From: Candidatus Cloacimonas sp.
GTDB taxonomy: Bacteria > Cloacimonadota > Cloacimonadia > Cloacimonadales > Cloacimonadaceae
Assembly: GCA_035403355.1 (NCBI GenBank)
Contig: DAONFA010000002.1
Location: 62,001 to 126,000 of the forward strand
Reading direction: 5' to 3'
DNA length: 64,000 nt
The notes under the pieces are model-generated. The model searched no databases. It worked only from the letters and a program-made list of their open reading frames with translations, and was not told the origin of the DNA. This document shows positions 25,946 through 34,397 of this stretch, piece by piece. The translations under genes were made by a program, and so were the position numbers. Position 1 is the first letter of the stretch; the number at the start of each line of letters is the position of its first letter.

Positions 25946-27917
25946 CAATAACCTGCTTCAGGGTAACAACTTTTCCCGCCTGAACCAGCCGCAGAAAATA
26001 AATGCCGTTGGCTAACTTGCTTGGCAGCTGTGAGCTTTGCCAATTGCGGATATCCTTTTCCCGATGCAGACATTGCCCTTTCAGGTTATAGAGCTCTAAA
26101 GTAAAGAGAGTGCCAGCTTTGCTTTCTACAGTAAAAAAATCCCTGGAAGGATTGGGATAGCAATAAAAACCCGGCTGAGGGAGATGCAAATCGGTATTGG
26201 CAACATAGCCATTATGACTATATACTTCAATATTATCTAAAAACAAAGCCATCGCATCCACGGAAAGACAACGCCAGGCAAGATACACATTTTGATTATT
26301 CCAGGCAGATAAAGAGTATTGATAAACCGTCCATTCCACAGGCACGGAAAGATAAGCATCCGTCTGAACAGGAACAAAAGACCCTGGTTCGTCGTTGGTA
26401 TTGGAAATAAGGACACTCAGGCGTTCCAGTCCAAAATTGGCATAAGCAGACCTGGCAGCAAATTGCAAAGTGGATTCTGTTCCCAAATAGATAACAGGTG
26501 AAATTAGCCAATCATTATTCGGGGGTGGAATAGAACAGATTGAAGCCAGCATTTTATTTCCTGCATAAGCAGGATGCTCTGTTAAAGGAGGAATCGTATT
26601 TGCGGGCTCAAAACATATCCAGGCAGAAGCATTGCCCTCATTGGGATAAGTTACATTTTGCCAATCTGAAGTGGCTGCCAAATCCAAATCCAAATTTTGC
26701 CAGCGGGCTATTGTTCCGGAAAAAGAAGGGCAATTTTCAAAGCCCTGAAACAATATCCTTTCCGCTCCTCCTGCCGGAACAGTAATAGTAATTACATTGG
26801 AAGGAGTGCTTTCCGAGCCGGAAATATTTACTGCGGTTACATAGTAATAATAACTTACTCCTGCTTGCACATTATTATCGTAATAAAAGGTCTCCAAGGT
26901 AGATGTATAGAAGCTGGCATTGCGGTAAATCTTGTAATAGCTTTGATTATTCGTTATAGGAGCGCTCCAGGATAATTGGGCAGCAGAACCATTATAAAAA
27001 CCGCTTAAATTCTGAGGGGGAGAGATGTATTCCGCTATGGTAGTAAAGTTCCAAAGTAAAGAAGAATAAACACAGTCATTGATGTAACCGTTTACTTTCC
27101 AGTAATAGGTCTTATTGAATTGAAAAGGAGTTTCCGGTTGCCAATATGTTAGCGGTGTTTGGCTAACAACCTGCTGTAAAGAATCCGGATGCGTTCCCAA
27201 AAAGAGAGAAAAACTGCTGCAGATACTTGTCCAGGATAAAGTTGTATCCACAGAAATATTGCTGTCCCCATTAGCTGGATTGGGCGTAATAGGTGTGTAA
27301 TATTGTGCCTCTATAGTCAATTGCAGGTTACTGCGAAAGTTTTTCAAAGTCCAGCCGCTTTCCGGAGGCAATAATGGATCGGGATTTATCTGCGAACTTT
27401 GATATTGAATAGCATAATTCAGGGGGCAGGAACTACAGCTAAAATCATCGGAACTACTGCCATAGCCGATGCTGTTTTCATCCACGGCTAACAGCAAAGC
27501 ATCAATGCCATTATAAAGAAAGGGGGTTTCCAATTGAATAACCAACCATCCGTTACCCGGCAAGCCATTAAGAAAATCCGTTTCCTGCAGATTATTATTA
27601 TAAACAACCTGCATATTGTTAAGCGGAAGCCAATTCGTTATAGCAGCAACCGGAGAATGCCCCATCCATATTTTCCAGGTTTTATTGGCATTAAAAAATA
27701 CATTGCTGCTTACATTGTATTGAAAACTAACAGCAGTAATCATTCCTGCACAACCTATTTCTTCAGGCAGATACAATTGCTGCGAATAGCTGAAATGTGC
27801 TATCGGCTCTATAGGTAATCCTTTATTCAACTGATTTTCGTTACCGATAGTTATGACCGTTGCGTGCAAACAAACACAAAATAAAAACGCTAATATTACC
27901 AGTTTACGCATTTGCAA
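25938..27917 (-). CDS. Secreted cleaved-adhesin/FN3-type protein with C-terminal sorting domain
   Basis: 659 residues. A signal peptide (about 1-19) is followed by a beta-rich N-terminal region (about 25-210), an Ig/FN3-like segment (TPITPNPANGDSNISVDTTLSW ... ), a fibronectin III domain (PPQNLSGFYNGSAAQLSWSAP) and a cleaved-adhesin/MAM-like jelly-roll (FENCPSFSGTIARWQNLD to LFLDNIEVY). The end is a FlgD-like/Por sorting domain (CYPNPSRDFFTVES, LYNLKGQCLHRE, GIYFLRLVQAG). No protease triad is seen, so a surface adhesin or polymer-binding protein is most likely. It is a single gene. Confidence 0.8.
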   Translation of the reverse strand: MQMRKLVILAFLFCVCLHATVITIGNENQLNKGLPIEPIAHFSYSQQLYLPEEIGCAGMITAVSFQYNVSSNVFFNANKTWKIWMGHSPVAAITNWLPLNNMQVVYNNNLQETDFLNGLPGNGWLVIQLETPFLYNGIDALLLAVDENSIGYGSSSDDFSCSSCPLNYAIQYQSSQINPDPLLPPESGWTLKNFRSNLQLTIEAQYYTPITPNPANGDSNISVDTTLSWTSICSSFSLFLGTHPDSLQQVVSQTPLTYWQPETPFQFNKTYYWKVNGYINDCVYSSLLWNFTTIAEYISPPQNLSGFYNGSAAQLSWSAPITNNQSYYKIYRNASFYTSTLETFYYDNNVQAGVSYYYYVTAVNISGSESTPSNVITITVPAGGAERILFQGFENCPSFSGTIARWQNLDLDLAATSDWQNVTYPNEGNASAWICFEPANTIPPLTEHPAYAGNKMLASICSIPPPNNDWLISPVIYLGTESTLQFAARSAYANFGLERLSVLISNTNDEPGSFVPVQTDAYLSVPVEWTVYQYSLSAWNNQNVYLAWRCLSVDAMALFLDNIEVYSHNGYVANTDLHLPQPGFYCYPNPSRDFFTVESKAGTLFTLELYNLKGQCLHREKDIRNWQSSQLPSKLANGIYFLRLVQAGKVVTLKQVIVK

Positions 27918-27999
27918 TCCTTTCTAATAGTCCTCAGCACTTTTTATGAGTGACATCTTTATTTTACTACTGCTTTCCACATTACCCTGTAATCAGTTT

Positions 28000-28623
28000 C
28001 TAAGGTAAGTTTATCGTTATTTTCTTCACTTCCGGGTATTTCAATAAGTGTTCCCGAATCTCTTCCGCTATATTTTCTCTCCACTGATCAAACTTCATTA
28101 TATTCAGATCAATCGTCACTTCGCCATCTTGAAAGCCAATATACTTCACCATTTTAAGAGCGATAATATCTTCTCCCACTTGCGGATAGATGATTTTTTT
28201 CAGCTCTTCTTCAATAGTTGCCTTCCCGAAATCAGGAACTTTTTTCAAACCGTGTTCAATTTCATAATTGGAAATAGCCGATTGTAATGTATCGGCAGCT
28301 AAAACGCTACAATGCACTTTCACGGGGGGAAGTCCATCCAAAGCATCCATTGCATCCTTCCAGGTAATATTCTTTGCTTCTTCCAGGGTTTTTCCTTTTG
28401 CCATATCGGTAATTATTGAAGCGGTGGCAATATTGGAAGCGCAGCCATAAGACAGGAAGCTGATATCCTCAATGGTCTTTGTTTCATCATTAACTTTCAG
28501 ATACACGGTTACCTGATCTCCGCAGGCAGGACTTCCTTCCGTGGCTTCAGCATCCGGGTTATCCATTTTGCCTACATTATGCGGATGCATAAAGTGGTCT
28601 AAAACCTTTTGTGAATATTGCAT
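28000..28623 (-). CDS. iscU: IscU-type Fe-S scaffold fused to a MIP18/DUF59-like domain
   Basis: 207 residues. The N-terminal scaffold domain (1-125) has the three ligand cysteines C34 (SPACGD, with D36), C61 (YGCASN) and C105 (VHCSVLA). The C-terminal 75 residues (PQVGEDIIALKMVKYIGFQDGEVTIDL ... YPEVKKITINLP) follow the beta-alpha pattern of the MIP18/DUF59 family but lack its cysteine and the NifU C-x-x-C. It assembles clusters with the cysteine desulfurase next door (1-nt gap). The tail might help transfer to targets. Confidence 0.85.
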   Translation of the reverse strand: MQYSQKVLDHFMHPHNVGKMDNPDAEATEGSPACGDQVTVYLKVNDETKTIEDISFLSYGCASNIATASIITDMAKGKTLEEAKNITWKDAMDALDGLPPVKVHCSVLAADTLQSAISNYEIEHGLKKVPDFGKATIEEELKKIIYPQVGEDIIALKMVKYIGFQDGEVTIDLNIMKFDQWRENIAEEIREHLLKYPEVKKITINLP

Positions 28624-28624
28624 T

Positions 28625-29818
28625 TTATTTCTCCTTAGTCATTGCTAAATAAAGGGGACTGCGATTTCGCAGCTCTTGTGTTATTTCTACCAAAGCCCGG
28701 ACGGTTTCGTCCAATTCAGCTTTGGTTGTATAGCGGGAAACAGTAAATTTCATTGAACCGTGGGATTGGATATGTGTTTTTCCCATTGCCATTAAAATAT
28801 AATTTGCTTTTAGTCCTTCCGAAGCACAAGCACTTCCTGTGGCAACGGTAATTCCTTTCTGATCCAGCATCATAGTAATTGCCTCGCCTTCAATGAAATC
28901 AATTGAAACATTGATATTGTGGGGAGCTCTTTTTTCACCTCGGGGTCCGTTTAATTCTACAAAAGGGATTTCCTTCTCCAGTTTTTCTAAAAGGTAATTG
29001 GATAGCTCTCTCAAATAAGCGGCATTCCCTTCAAAATCATTGAAAACAAGCTCTGCTGCCTTGGCAAAACCAGCTATTAAAGCAATGCTTAAACCTCCGG
29101 TTTGCAAATTATCAACTCTTTTAACCCCATGAATTAACTGCGCCAGTTTTGTTCCCGTTTTTTGATAGAGTGCCCCAATCCCTTGAGGTCCGTGTATTTT
29201 ATGAGCACTGATAGACATCGTGTCTATGCCCAATTCCTTTACATTCAAAGGAACTTTTCCGTAGCCCTGTCCTGCATCCAAATGGAAATAAATCTTATGA
29301 TCGGCACTATCTAAAATAGCTTTAATTTCGGAAAGCGGTTGAATTATGCCTACAGTATGATTCACAAATGTGGTCATAAACAGAATAGTATCTTTACGGA
29401 TAGCGTTTTTCAGCTCCTCCAAAGAGATAAAACCTTCGCTATCCGAGCTTAAATAAGTTACTTCAAAACCGTTTTTTTCCAAATAGGCAGCATTAGTTAA
29501 TAAATCAGGATAATCCACAACGGAAACGATTATATGTCTGCCCTGTTGTTTATAGGCATTAGCTAAACCCTTAATAGCTATATTATTAGCTAAAGTGCCT
29601 CCGGAAGTGAAGTGAATTTCATTAGGTTTGGCACCGAGGGTATCAGCAATTAGCTGTTGCGAACGGGAAATCATATCATTAGTGCTTTCCCCGGTGCTGA
29701 TAAAAGTTCCCGGAAACCAGAATTTTTCCTGAAAATAAGGTTGCATTGCCGCTAAAACTTCCGGAGCAGGACAAGTAGTTACACAATTATCAAGGTATAT
29801 TCTTCCCGGTTGCATCAT
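28625..29818 (-). CDS. iscS: Cysteine desulfurase
   Basis: 397 residues, class V aminotransferase fold. PLP-lysine K207 in SISAHKIHGPQG; D181/Q184 of FHLDAGQG; catalytic Cys in the ATGSACASEG loop near 332. That loop is short and IscS/NifS-like. It supplies sulfur for Fe-S assembly on the next gene's product. The start ATG overlaps the stop of the rrf2 gene by 4 nt. Confidence 0.92.
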   Translation of the reverse strand: MMQPGRIYLDNCVTTCPAPEVLAAMQPYFQEKFWFPGTFISTGESTNDMISRSQQLIADTLGAKPNEIHFTSGGTLANNIAIKGLANAYKQQGRHIIVSVVDYPDLLTNAAYLEKNGFEVTYLSSDSEGFISLEELKNAIRKDTILFMTTFVNHTVGIIQPLSEIKAILDSADHKIYFHLDAGQGYGKVPLNVKELGIDTMSISAHKIHGPQGIGALYQKTGTKLAQLIHGVKRVDNLQTGGLSIALIAGFAKAAELVFNDFEGNAAYLRELSNYLLEKLEKEIPFVELNGPRGEKRAPHNINVSIDFIEGEAITMMLDQKGITVATGSACASEGLKANYILMAMGKTHIQSHGSMKFTVSRYTTKAELDETVRALVEITQELRNRSPLYLAMTKEK

Positions 29819-30228
29819 TTTTCTCCTTTCCAGGCATTATAAATCTCTGCCAGAGTATATTGAGTTAGTATTACATCTATCTTAATTCCCAAGGCACGGA
29901 AAAAACTGCTCAAAGGACAGTGTCCCTCAGGGCAAAACCGCTTGGCATTAATATTACAGTTCGGGTTTAAAGAATCGTCATCTACTGCCTTCAGAATATC
30001 CGCTAAAGTAATCTCTGTCGGCTTTCTGCTTAAGAAATAACCACCCTTTGCGCCGGAACTGCTTACAATAAGATTCGCCGCTTTCAAATCAGCCAGCAAA
30101 TGTTCTATGTATTTTTTCGGAAGGGCTTGCCGCTGGCAAATTTTTTTAGCGCTAACAGCTTCCCTGGAACTATCCGCTATTTCCAATAAAGCTCTAAGTG
30201 CATATTCCGTGCGCGTATTAACTGCCAT
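29815..30228 (-). CDS. Rrf2/IscR-family regulator with three Cys
   Basis: 137 residues. A winged helix is shown by MAVNTRTEYALRALLEIA and SAKKICQRQALPKKYIEHLLADLKAANLIVSSSGAKGGYFLSR. Three cysteines lie in NPNCNINAKRFCPEGHCPL (C-x7-C-x4-C), spacing near that of the IscR [2Fe-2S] site. ATG 30228 follows CAGGAG; an open frame continues upstream but lacks family similarity. It heads the operon with iscS and iscU and probably represses it when clusters are plentiful. Confidence 0.85.
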   Translation of the reverse strand: MAVNTRTEYALRALLEIADSSREAVSAKKICQRQALPKKYIEHLLADLKAANLIVSSSGAKGGYFLSRKPTEITLADILKAVDDDSLNPNCNINAKRFCPEGHCPLSSFFRALGIKIDVILTQYTLAEIYNAWKGEK

Positions 30229-30373
30229 TACGAACTCCTGGTAATTATTCTCTCTAATACATACTAATTTGCTATGGATTAAAAGCAAACACTTTTTTTG
30301 CTCTCCGGCAAAAAAGCGCAAACCCATCTGAGATAAGAAGAACTCCCGGAACTCCCGAAACAAGAAAAGAAAT

Positions 30374-30898
30374 TTACCTGTTGAGTTTGTAATAACATTT
30401 AGGAGGCGTTTTCTGTTGAGTTCCGTTACCACTTAAATAAACCTCATTCTCAAAGACCTGTTCAATCATATAATCCTGCAGGGAATCAAAAAAATCCAAT
30501 CCCAATGCCTGAATAAAACTAACTATGATACCTGATAAACCAGATTTATAAACTACCAGACGAACTTTCATCCATTTATTCCAGGGTATCTGAGTTCCGG
30601 TTTGTGCAGTATTATCACCCGAACCGATATAACTATCTGCAAAATAGATAAAACTGGAACTGTCCTTATCCCGAATATCCAATCCTACATTAGCTCCAGG
30701 ACCATTAATAACCCAAATTGCCGAACCCTGAATAGTGCCAGGAATAAAGAACAATTCGGTATTTCCAAGCAAATCAGGGTTAGGACTTAAGTGAGCTACC
30801 TGATCCTGATTATCATCGTGGATGGTAACCTTGGTAGGTTCATCCGAACAGGACAGCAGTAATAGTAATAAGACCAGCAGAGGTAGAATTCGTTTCAT
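30374..30898 (-). CDS. Small lipoprotein of unknown function
   Basis: 174 residues. A lipoprotein signal LLVLLLLLLSCSDEPT places the lipobox Cys at 17. The mature part has LFFIPGTIQGSAIWVINGPGANVGLDI and WNKWMKVRLVVYKSG, suggesting a beta-rich fold. The C-terminus carries an amphipathic stretch (IQALGLDFFDSLQDYMIEQVF). No known family was recognised. It precedes the rrf2 operon by 145 bp on the same strand. Confidence 0.6.
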   Translation of the reverse strand: MKRILPLLVLLLLLLSCSDEPTKVTIHDDNQDQVAHLSPNPDLLGNTELFFIPGTIQGSAIWVINGPGANVGLDIRDKDSSSFIYFADSYIGSGDNTAQTGTQIPWNKWMKVRLVVYKSGLSGIIVSFIQALGLDFFDSLQDYMIEQVFENEVYLSGNGTQQKTPPKCYYKLNR

Positions 30899-31119
30899 TT
30901 TTCCTCCTTGGAGAAAAGCGATATTTTTACATTTCTTATTTTCTGAAAACTGTCAATGTTTATTTCGCAGATAGATGAACTTATCAGATAGCGAGATGGT
31001 GAGATAGCGCATTTTCCTTTTCGGATTGGAAGCACTATCAACAAAGCAATAACAGCTAAATTCCTGCTTGTGGAGAAATAACAAGGGACTTTGCTTAACT
31101 ACTTATTGCCTGGTCACTT

Positions 31120-31203
31120 CTTTAACGATTCTTTAACGATCCTTTAACGATACTTTAACTTTGTTAAGGAGTCGTTAAAGAAGGTCTAAAGAAGCATAAA
31201 AGA
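31120..31203. repeat. CTTTAACGA element, complete copy
   Basis: Four direct 11-bp units: CTTTAACGATT (31120), CTTTAACGATC (31131), CTTTAACGATA (31142), CTTTAACTTTG (31153). Then TTAAGGAGTC and an inverted GTTAAAG (31174-31180), ending GAAGCATAAAAGA (31191-31203). Read on the other strand, its right part matches the copy at 60188-60240. Confidence 0.8.
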
Positions 31204-31377
31204 TTCAACTTGGCAGGAAATAAAATACATTTCAGCTTGAAAAGACATAAAAAGTGGGGATGGCAATAAAAAATGGTACAAATTGGCAAGCGAAAAGTGA
31301 TACACTGGGAAAAGATGGAAAACAAACTCTTCGCCTTTTGCTCTATGCTTGAAAGCCCTTTAGGGTGACATCGCAAT

Positions 31378-31395
31378 GTTGACCATCTGGTCAAC
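31378..31395. repeat. GTTGA-type hairpin repeat, copy 2
   Basis: GTTGACC - ATCT - GGTCAAC, seven perfect pairs. It lies in the first 90-bp unit. Confidence 0.7.
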
Positions 31396-31466
31396 CTCTT
31401 CTTATGCTTGAACGACGAGGACGTCGTTCTTCCGAATAAAAAAAGCCCCTTAGGGTAAGATCGGAT

Positions 31467-31486
31467 GGTTGACCTCCTGGTCAACC
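31467..31486. repeat. GTTGA-type hairpin repeat, copy 3
   Basis: GGTTGACC - TCCT - GGTCAACC, eight perfect pairs. It lies in the second 90-bp unit. The loop is complementary to the AGGA loop of the next hairpin. Confidence 0.7.
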
Positions 31487-31799
31487 CCTTCTTATGCTTG
31501 AACGACGAGGACGTCGTTCTTCCGAATAAAAAAAGCCCCTAAAGGCGACACAAAAATAGCGATGGTGGCGTAAGCCCCTCGTAAAATGCGGAAAAATATC
31601 TCTTCGCCCTCAGCCCTTTGCCCAAAAGCCCCTTAGGAGCTTTTAGGTATCTCAACCCTTAAAACTTGCTCAACCTGCTAAACCGTATTTTCCTTTTATA
31701 TTTTCTCAATTTGAATGTATATAAGGTCAGACGGAACATTTATCATTATTAGGTTGACTTTACAGAATAGAAGTAATGCGGCAGGAGACAAAAATGCAC

Positions 31800-31825
31800 A
31801 AAACCCTGCCGCAAAGCAGGGTTTT
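31800..31825 (-). terminator. Rho-independent terminator of the TolQR/AgmX-like operon
   Basis: AAAACCCTGC (31800-31809) pairs with GCAGGGTTTT (31816-31825), a 10-bp perfect stem with a 6-nt loop. On the minus strand the stem ends in TTTT and is followed by a further T-run (GTGCATTTTTG). It sits 27 nt past the last stop. Confidence 0.75.
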
Positions 31826-31851
31826 GAGATTTATTGGTTACAAAGATATGT

Positions 31852-33294
31852 TTATAACGAACCTAACCTATGTTTGAAAGTATAATCCAATTCTTCTGTT
31901 ATAGGAAAACTAAAGGATTCACACAATTGCTCCAATTCGGTTAAAAAGCCATTAGGGAAACTACCGTTAGGGGTAATTATTGCATCTTGCACTTTTCCGG
32001 AAGAGTTAATCAATAAACGAATGGTAACGCTACCGCTGCAACGCTGAATAGCATTCCATTTACTATAAAGAGCTTGTATCTGCCCTTTCTTGGAATTAAC
32101 GATATCTCTAACCGTGGTAACCATTGTTTTACTTGAAGCAGGAGCTTGTGCTATGGTTTCTTCAGTAACCTTAGTTACATTTTTTGATTTGTAACTACTA
32201 ATTAACTGAGATGTTTGAGCAGTTTGTCCAAAGGCAACACCGCTGGGCTCTAATTTACTTAGATCGCCTCTCGCACTAGCAATAGCAACTCCTTGAGGTC
32301 TAATATCAGAACCGGCTTTGCCTGGAGCTTTTGTTGCAACGGAACCAAGTTCGGCAGCTGAAGTTCTGGGAGCATTGGGATTAAAGCTTGTGCCGTAACC
32401 TCCTCCGATTCCTGATCCTGCACCTCCACCTCCGGGTCCTGTTCCACCACCACCTCCTCCACCTGCACGAGATGTTGTAAAACCTTCAGCAATAGTAACC
32501 GCATAAATTGGTCTTGCAAGTGAGGTAGCGCTGGGATTAAAGGAACCTATACCACTGCCAAAAATAGCACCCGCTGACTTTGCAGTTCCTGTTCCTCCCG
32601 CTACTCCTCCGGCGACACCTTGTGTTTCTTTTCCGGTGGCTGTTTCTTGAGGGAGTTCTGCAACTTCGCCTGCTTCTTCAAAAGTGCTGGGTTTAGCTAA
32701 TGCTTCTGCCTGTATTCGTTCTGCATTCTGAACGGTCTTAATTTTCTGTTCCAGAGTAGTGTCATAAGTAATTTGTTTTTTTAGAAACAGGTCAAAGATG
32801 ATAACAAAGACAGCGGTCAGCAAAATAAACAGCAGAATCAAATTACGGTTGAATCTTTCAATAGCCGTAGGTTGAGGACGGCGAGCAAATTGAGCTGCCA
32901 GTTGTTGTTGTTCCGGAGTAAGAACTGCTATATATGGCTCTTTGAACTCGTAGGAAATTTCCCAGTCAGGTGCAATGGAAAGAGTTCCAGTCATATCAGG
33001 AGCAAGTAAAAGTTTATTTTCCTGCAGGATATAATTACTCTGCAGAAAGGAGTTATCTACCGGTTTTCCCCCTTTAGAACAACTGATTTTTGCTCCCGGA
33101 GGCAATTGCAGGTAAAGCTGATCCCCTTTTTTAGTTAAGAACAAGTGCTTATCCGGGAATGACTCATCCAGAATTTGCCAGAAGAGATATTTACTGGAAC
33201 CGATAAAGAACTTGCTCTTAAAATCTTTGCCATACCGAACCCGATCAAGCACTTTGCCTTTATAATGTAAGGTTAAATTTAGTAATTTGGACAT
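31852..33294 (-). CDS. AgmX/GltJ-like (TonB-type) membrane protein
   Basis: 480 residues. A soluble N-terminal domain (1-148, cytoplasmic, beta-rich with FHA-like strands) precedes one transmembrane helix (151-170). A periplasmic linker follows with coiled-coil (TLEQKIKTVQNAER) and a strongly Gly-rich stretch (about 255-300). The C-terminal domain (about 390-480: IQALYSKWNAIQRCSGSVTIRLLINSSGKVQDAII) resembles the AgmX/PglI or TonB C-terminal fold. It is the last gene after TolQ and two TolR, so it probably carries their motion to the envelope. It lacks a cytoplasmic DnaJ/TPR region. Confidence 0.7.
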   Translation of the reverse strand: MSKLLNLTLHYKGKVLDRVRYGKDFKSKFFIGSSKYLFWQILDESFPDKHLFLTKKGDQLYLQLPPGAKISCSKGGKPVDNSFLQSNYILQENKLLLAPDMTGTLSIAPDWEISYEFKEPYIAVLTPEQQQLAAQFARRPQPTAIERFNRNLILLFILLTAVFVIIFDLFLKKQITYDTTLEQKIKTVQNAERIQAEALAKPSTFEEAGEVAELPQETATGKETQGVAGGVAGGTGTAKSAGAIFGSGIGSFNPSATSLARPIYAVTIAEGFTTSRAGGGGGGGTGPGGGGAGSGIGGGYGTSFNPNAPRTSAAELGSVATKAPGKAGSDIRPQGVAIASARGDLSKLEPSGVAFGQTAQTSQLISSYKSKNVTKVTEETIAQAPASSKTMVTTVRDIVNSKKGQIQALYSKWNAIQRCSGSVTIRLLINSSGKVQDAIITPNGSFPNGFLTELEQLCESFSFPITEELDYTFKHRLGSL

Positions 33295-33306
33295 TATCCC
33301 TCCTTA

Positions 33307-33852
33307 TTAATGAGTGGAACTGACATTATATTTTTTAAGCCAATCATTATCCTGAAGCGTAGCAAAATAAACATACGAGTAGCCAGCTGCCGTAGCAGCA
33401 CGGACAATTTCAGTTATATAATTACAGGGGATAGAATAATCGGCTTGCACCAGAAGACAGGTCTCTGCTTTTTGGTGGGTAACAATATCATCCGCTTCCA
33501 TTTTCAGATATGTAAAAAGAGCTTCGCGCTTTTTGGGGTCAGTAACCAAATCTGCCGGTGAACCGTATTGTAATGCTTCTGTTCCTACAAGAACACGATC
33601 TGGAAAGATTTTGATTGGAGTTGTACCTGCCTTTTCCAAAAGCTTATCATTGGTCATCGTTGTAGGATAAGTTAAATCCGGTTCGGCACTAATTTTTACA
33701 GCTTCCGTAGAGATATTTTTCACCAGGAAGACCAAGATAATAGTTAATTCATCCAGCAAAGAAGTAATGGATAATCCTCTTGCATCTTCAAACTTTCTGC
33801 GAACCTTACGCTGGCTCTTATCAGAAGATTTTATTTTATCTACTATTTGCAT
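33307..33852 (-). CDS. ExbD/TolR-family protein, Asp-containing
   Basis: 181 residues with one N-terminal transmembrane helix (about 27-47). The proton-path aspartate is present in LSITSLLDELTIILVFL (D34). The periplasmic domain has KIFPDRVLVGTEAL and CLLVQADYSIPCNYITEIVRAATAAGY, the alpha/beta region that dimerises in ExbD. It is the second of two TolR-type genes here and follows the first by 11 nt. Confidence 0.85.
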   Translation of the reverse strand: MQIVDKIKSSDKSQRKVRRKFEDARGLSITSLLDELTIILVFLVKNISTEAVKISAEPDLTYPTTMTNDKLLEKAGTTPIKIFPDRVLVGTEALQYGSPADLVTDPKKREALFTYLKMEADDIVTHQKAETCLLVQADYSIPCNYITEIVRAATAAGYSYVYFATLQDNDWLKKYNVSSTH

Positions 33853-33863
33853 AAGTGCCTCCC

Positions 33864-34394
33864 TTAATAATACTGAACTTTTGGTGCAGTATAATGAACC
33901 TGAGTAAAGCCATTATTCTTGCAGATATCAATTGTTTTCATCAGGTCTCCGTAGAGAACATCAGGATAAGCAAGGACAGTGATATCACTAAGAGTTCCTC
34001 TGCGGTTTCTAATTTCCTTCAGAGAGGTGTCCAGGGATACATAATCATAATATTCATTAATAGCAGGGATATTCTTGGGTTTTTCACCCGGCTCGCGGAT
34101 TTCCATACCTAATGAAGTATTATTCTTTTGAGCATATTCTACCCCGAAGATATGGACTTCAACTTTTTCGGTTGCAGGTCCGCCTTTACCTCCGCCACCT
34201 CCTTGACCAGAACTAATACCGCTATCCCCTTGCGAGAAATTCAGCGCCAAAAGTGCGATCTGTGAAATAGCCACCATCATCAATAACATCGGAATGATGG
34301 TTAAAAACAGATTCATAATCGGCACCAGGTTTGGTTCCTGGGGCACGGTTTGCGACTTTTGTTGGCGCATTGCGGATGGTCTGTATTGTCCCAT
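33864..34394 (-). CDS. ExbD/TolR-family protein, Asn at the proton-path position
   Basis: 176 residues, N-terminal transmembrane helix (about 24-50: PNLVPIMNLFLTIIPMLLMMVAISQIALLAL). The helix register matches the canonical 'N-x-x-P-l-i-D' motif but N28 replaces the aspartate (codon AAT at 34311-34313). A Gly-rich loop (GQGGGGGKGGP) follows, then a periplasmic domain containing IRNRRGTLSDITVLAYPDVLYGDLMKTIDICKNNGF. It lies 3 nt after TolQ. It may be a structural partner of the Asp-containing copy. Confidence 0.8.
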   Translation of the reverse strand: MGQYRPSAMRQQKSQTVPQEPNLVPIMNLFLTIIPMLLMMVAISQIALLALNFSQGDSGISSGQGGGGGKGGPATEKVEVHIFGVEYAQKNNTSLGMEIREPGEKPKNIPAINEYYDYVSLDTSLKEIRNRRGTLSDITVLAYPDVLYGDLMKTIDICKNNGFTQVHYTAPKVQYY

Positions 34395-34397
34395 AAT

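Larger units (their letters stand above)
31352..31550. repeat. 90-bp tandem duplication, about 2.2 copies, each with two hairpins
   Basis: Copies start at 31352 and 31442, with a partial third at 31532. Each full unit carries GTTGACC - 4 nt - GGTCAAC and then GAACGACG - AGGA - CGTCGTTC. The second hairpin (31410-31429 and 31500-31519) is identical in both copies. The first differs only in its loop (ATCT, TCCT) and just outside the stem. Confidence 0.9.
30899..31851. other. Repeat-rich intergenic region, 953 bp
   Basis: Contains no supported gene. It holds the CTTTAACGA element (31120-31203), a 90-bp tandem duplication with two hairpins per unit (31352-31550), and a terminator for the leftward operon at 31800-31825. 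Open stretches here arise from the repeats. Confidence 0.7.

Noticed and set aside
31164..31484. 106-codon leftward open frame in the repeat region
   Set aside because: It spans tandem and hairpin repeats, and its repeated peptides come from the 90-bp unit.
31352..31550. CRISPR array
   Set aside because: Only 2.2 copies of a 90-bp unit, no spacer-repeat alternation and no cas genes.
32259..32519. 86-codon frame inside the AgmX-like gene
   Set aside because: Out-of-frame reading of the Gly-rich coding region; the main frame is intact.
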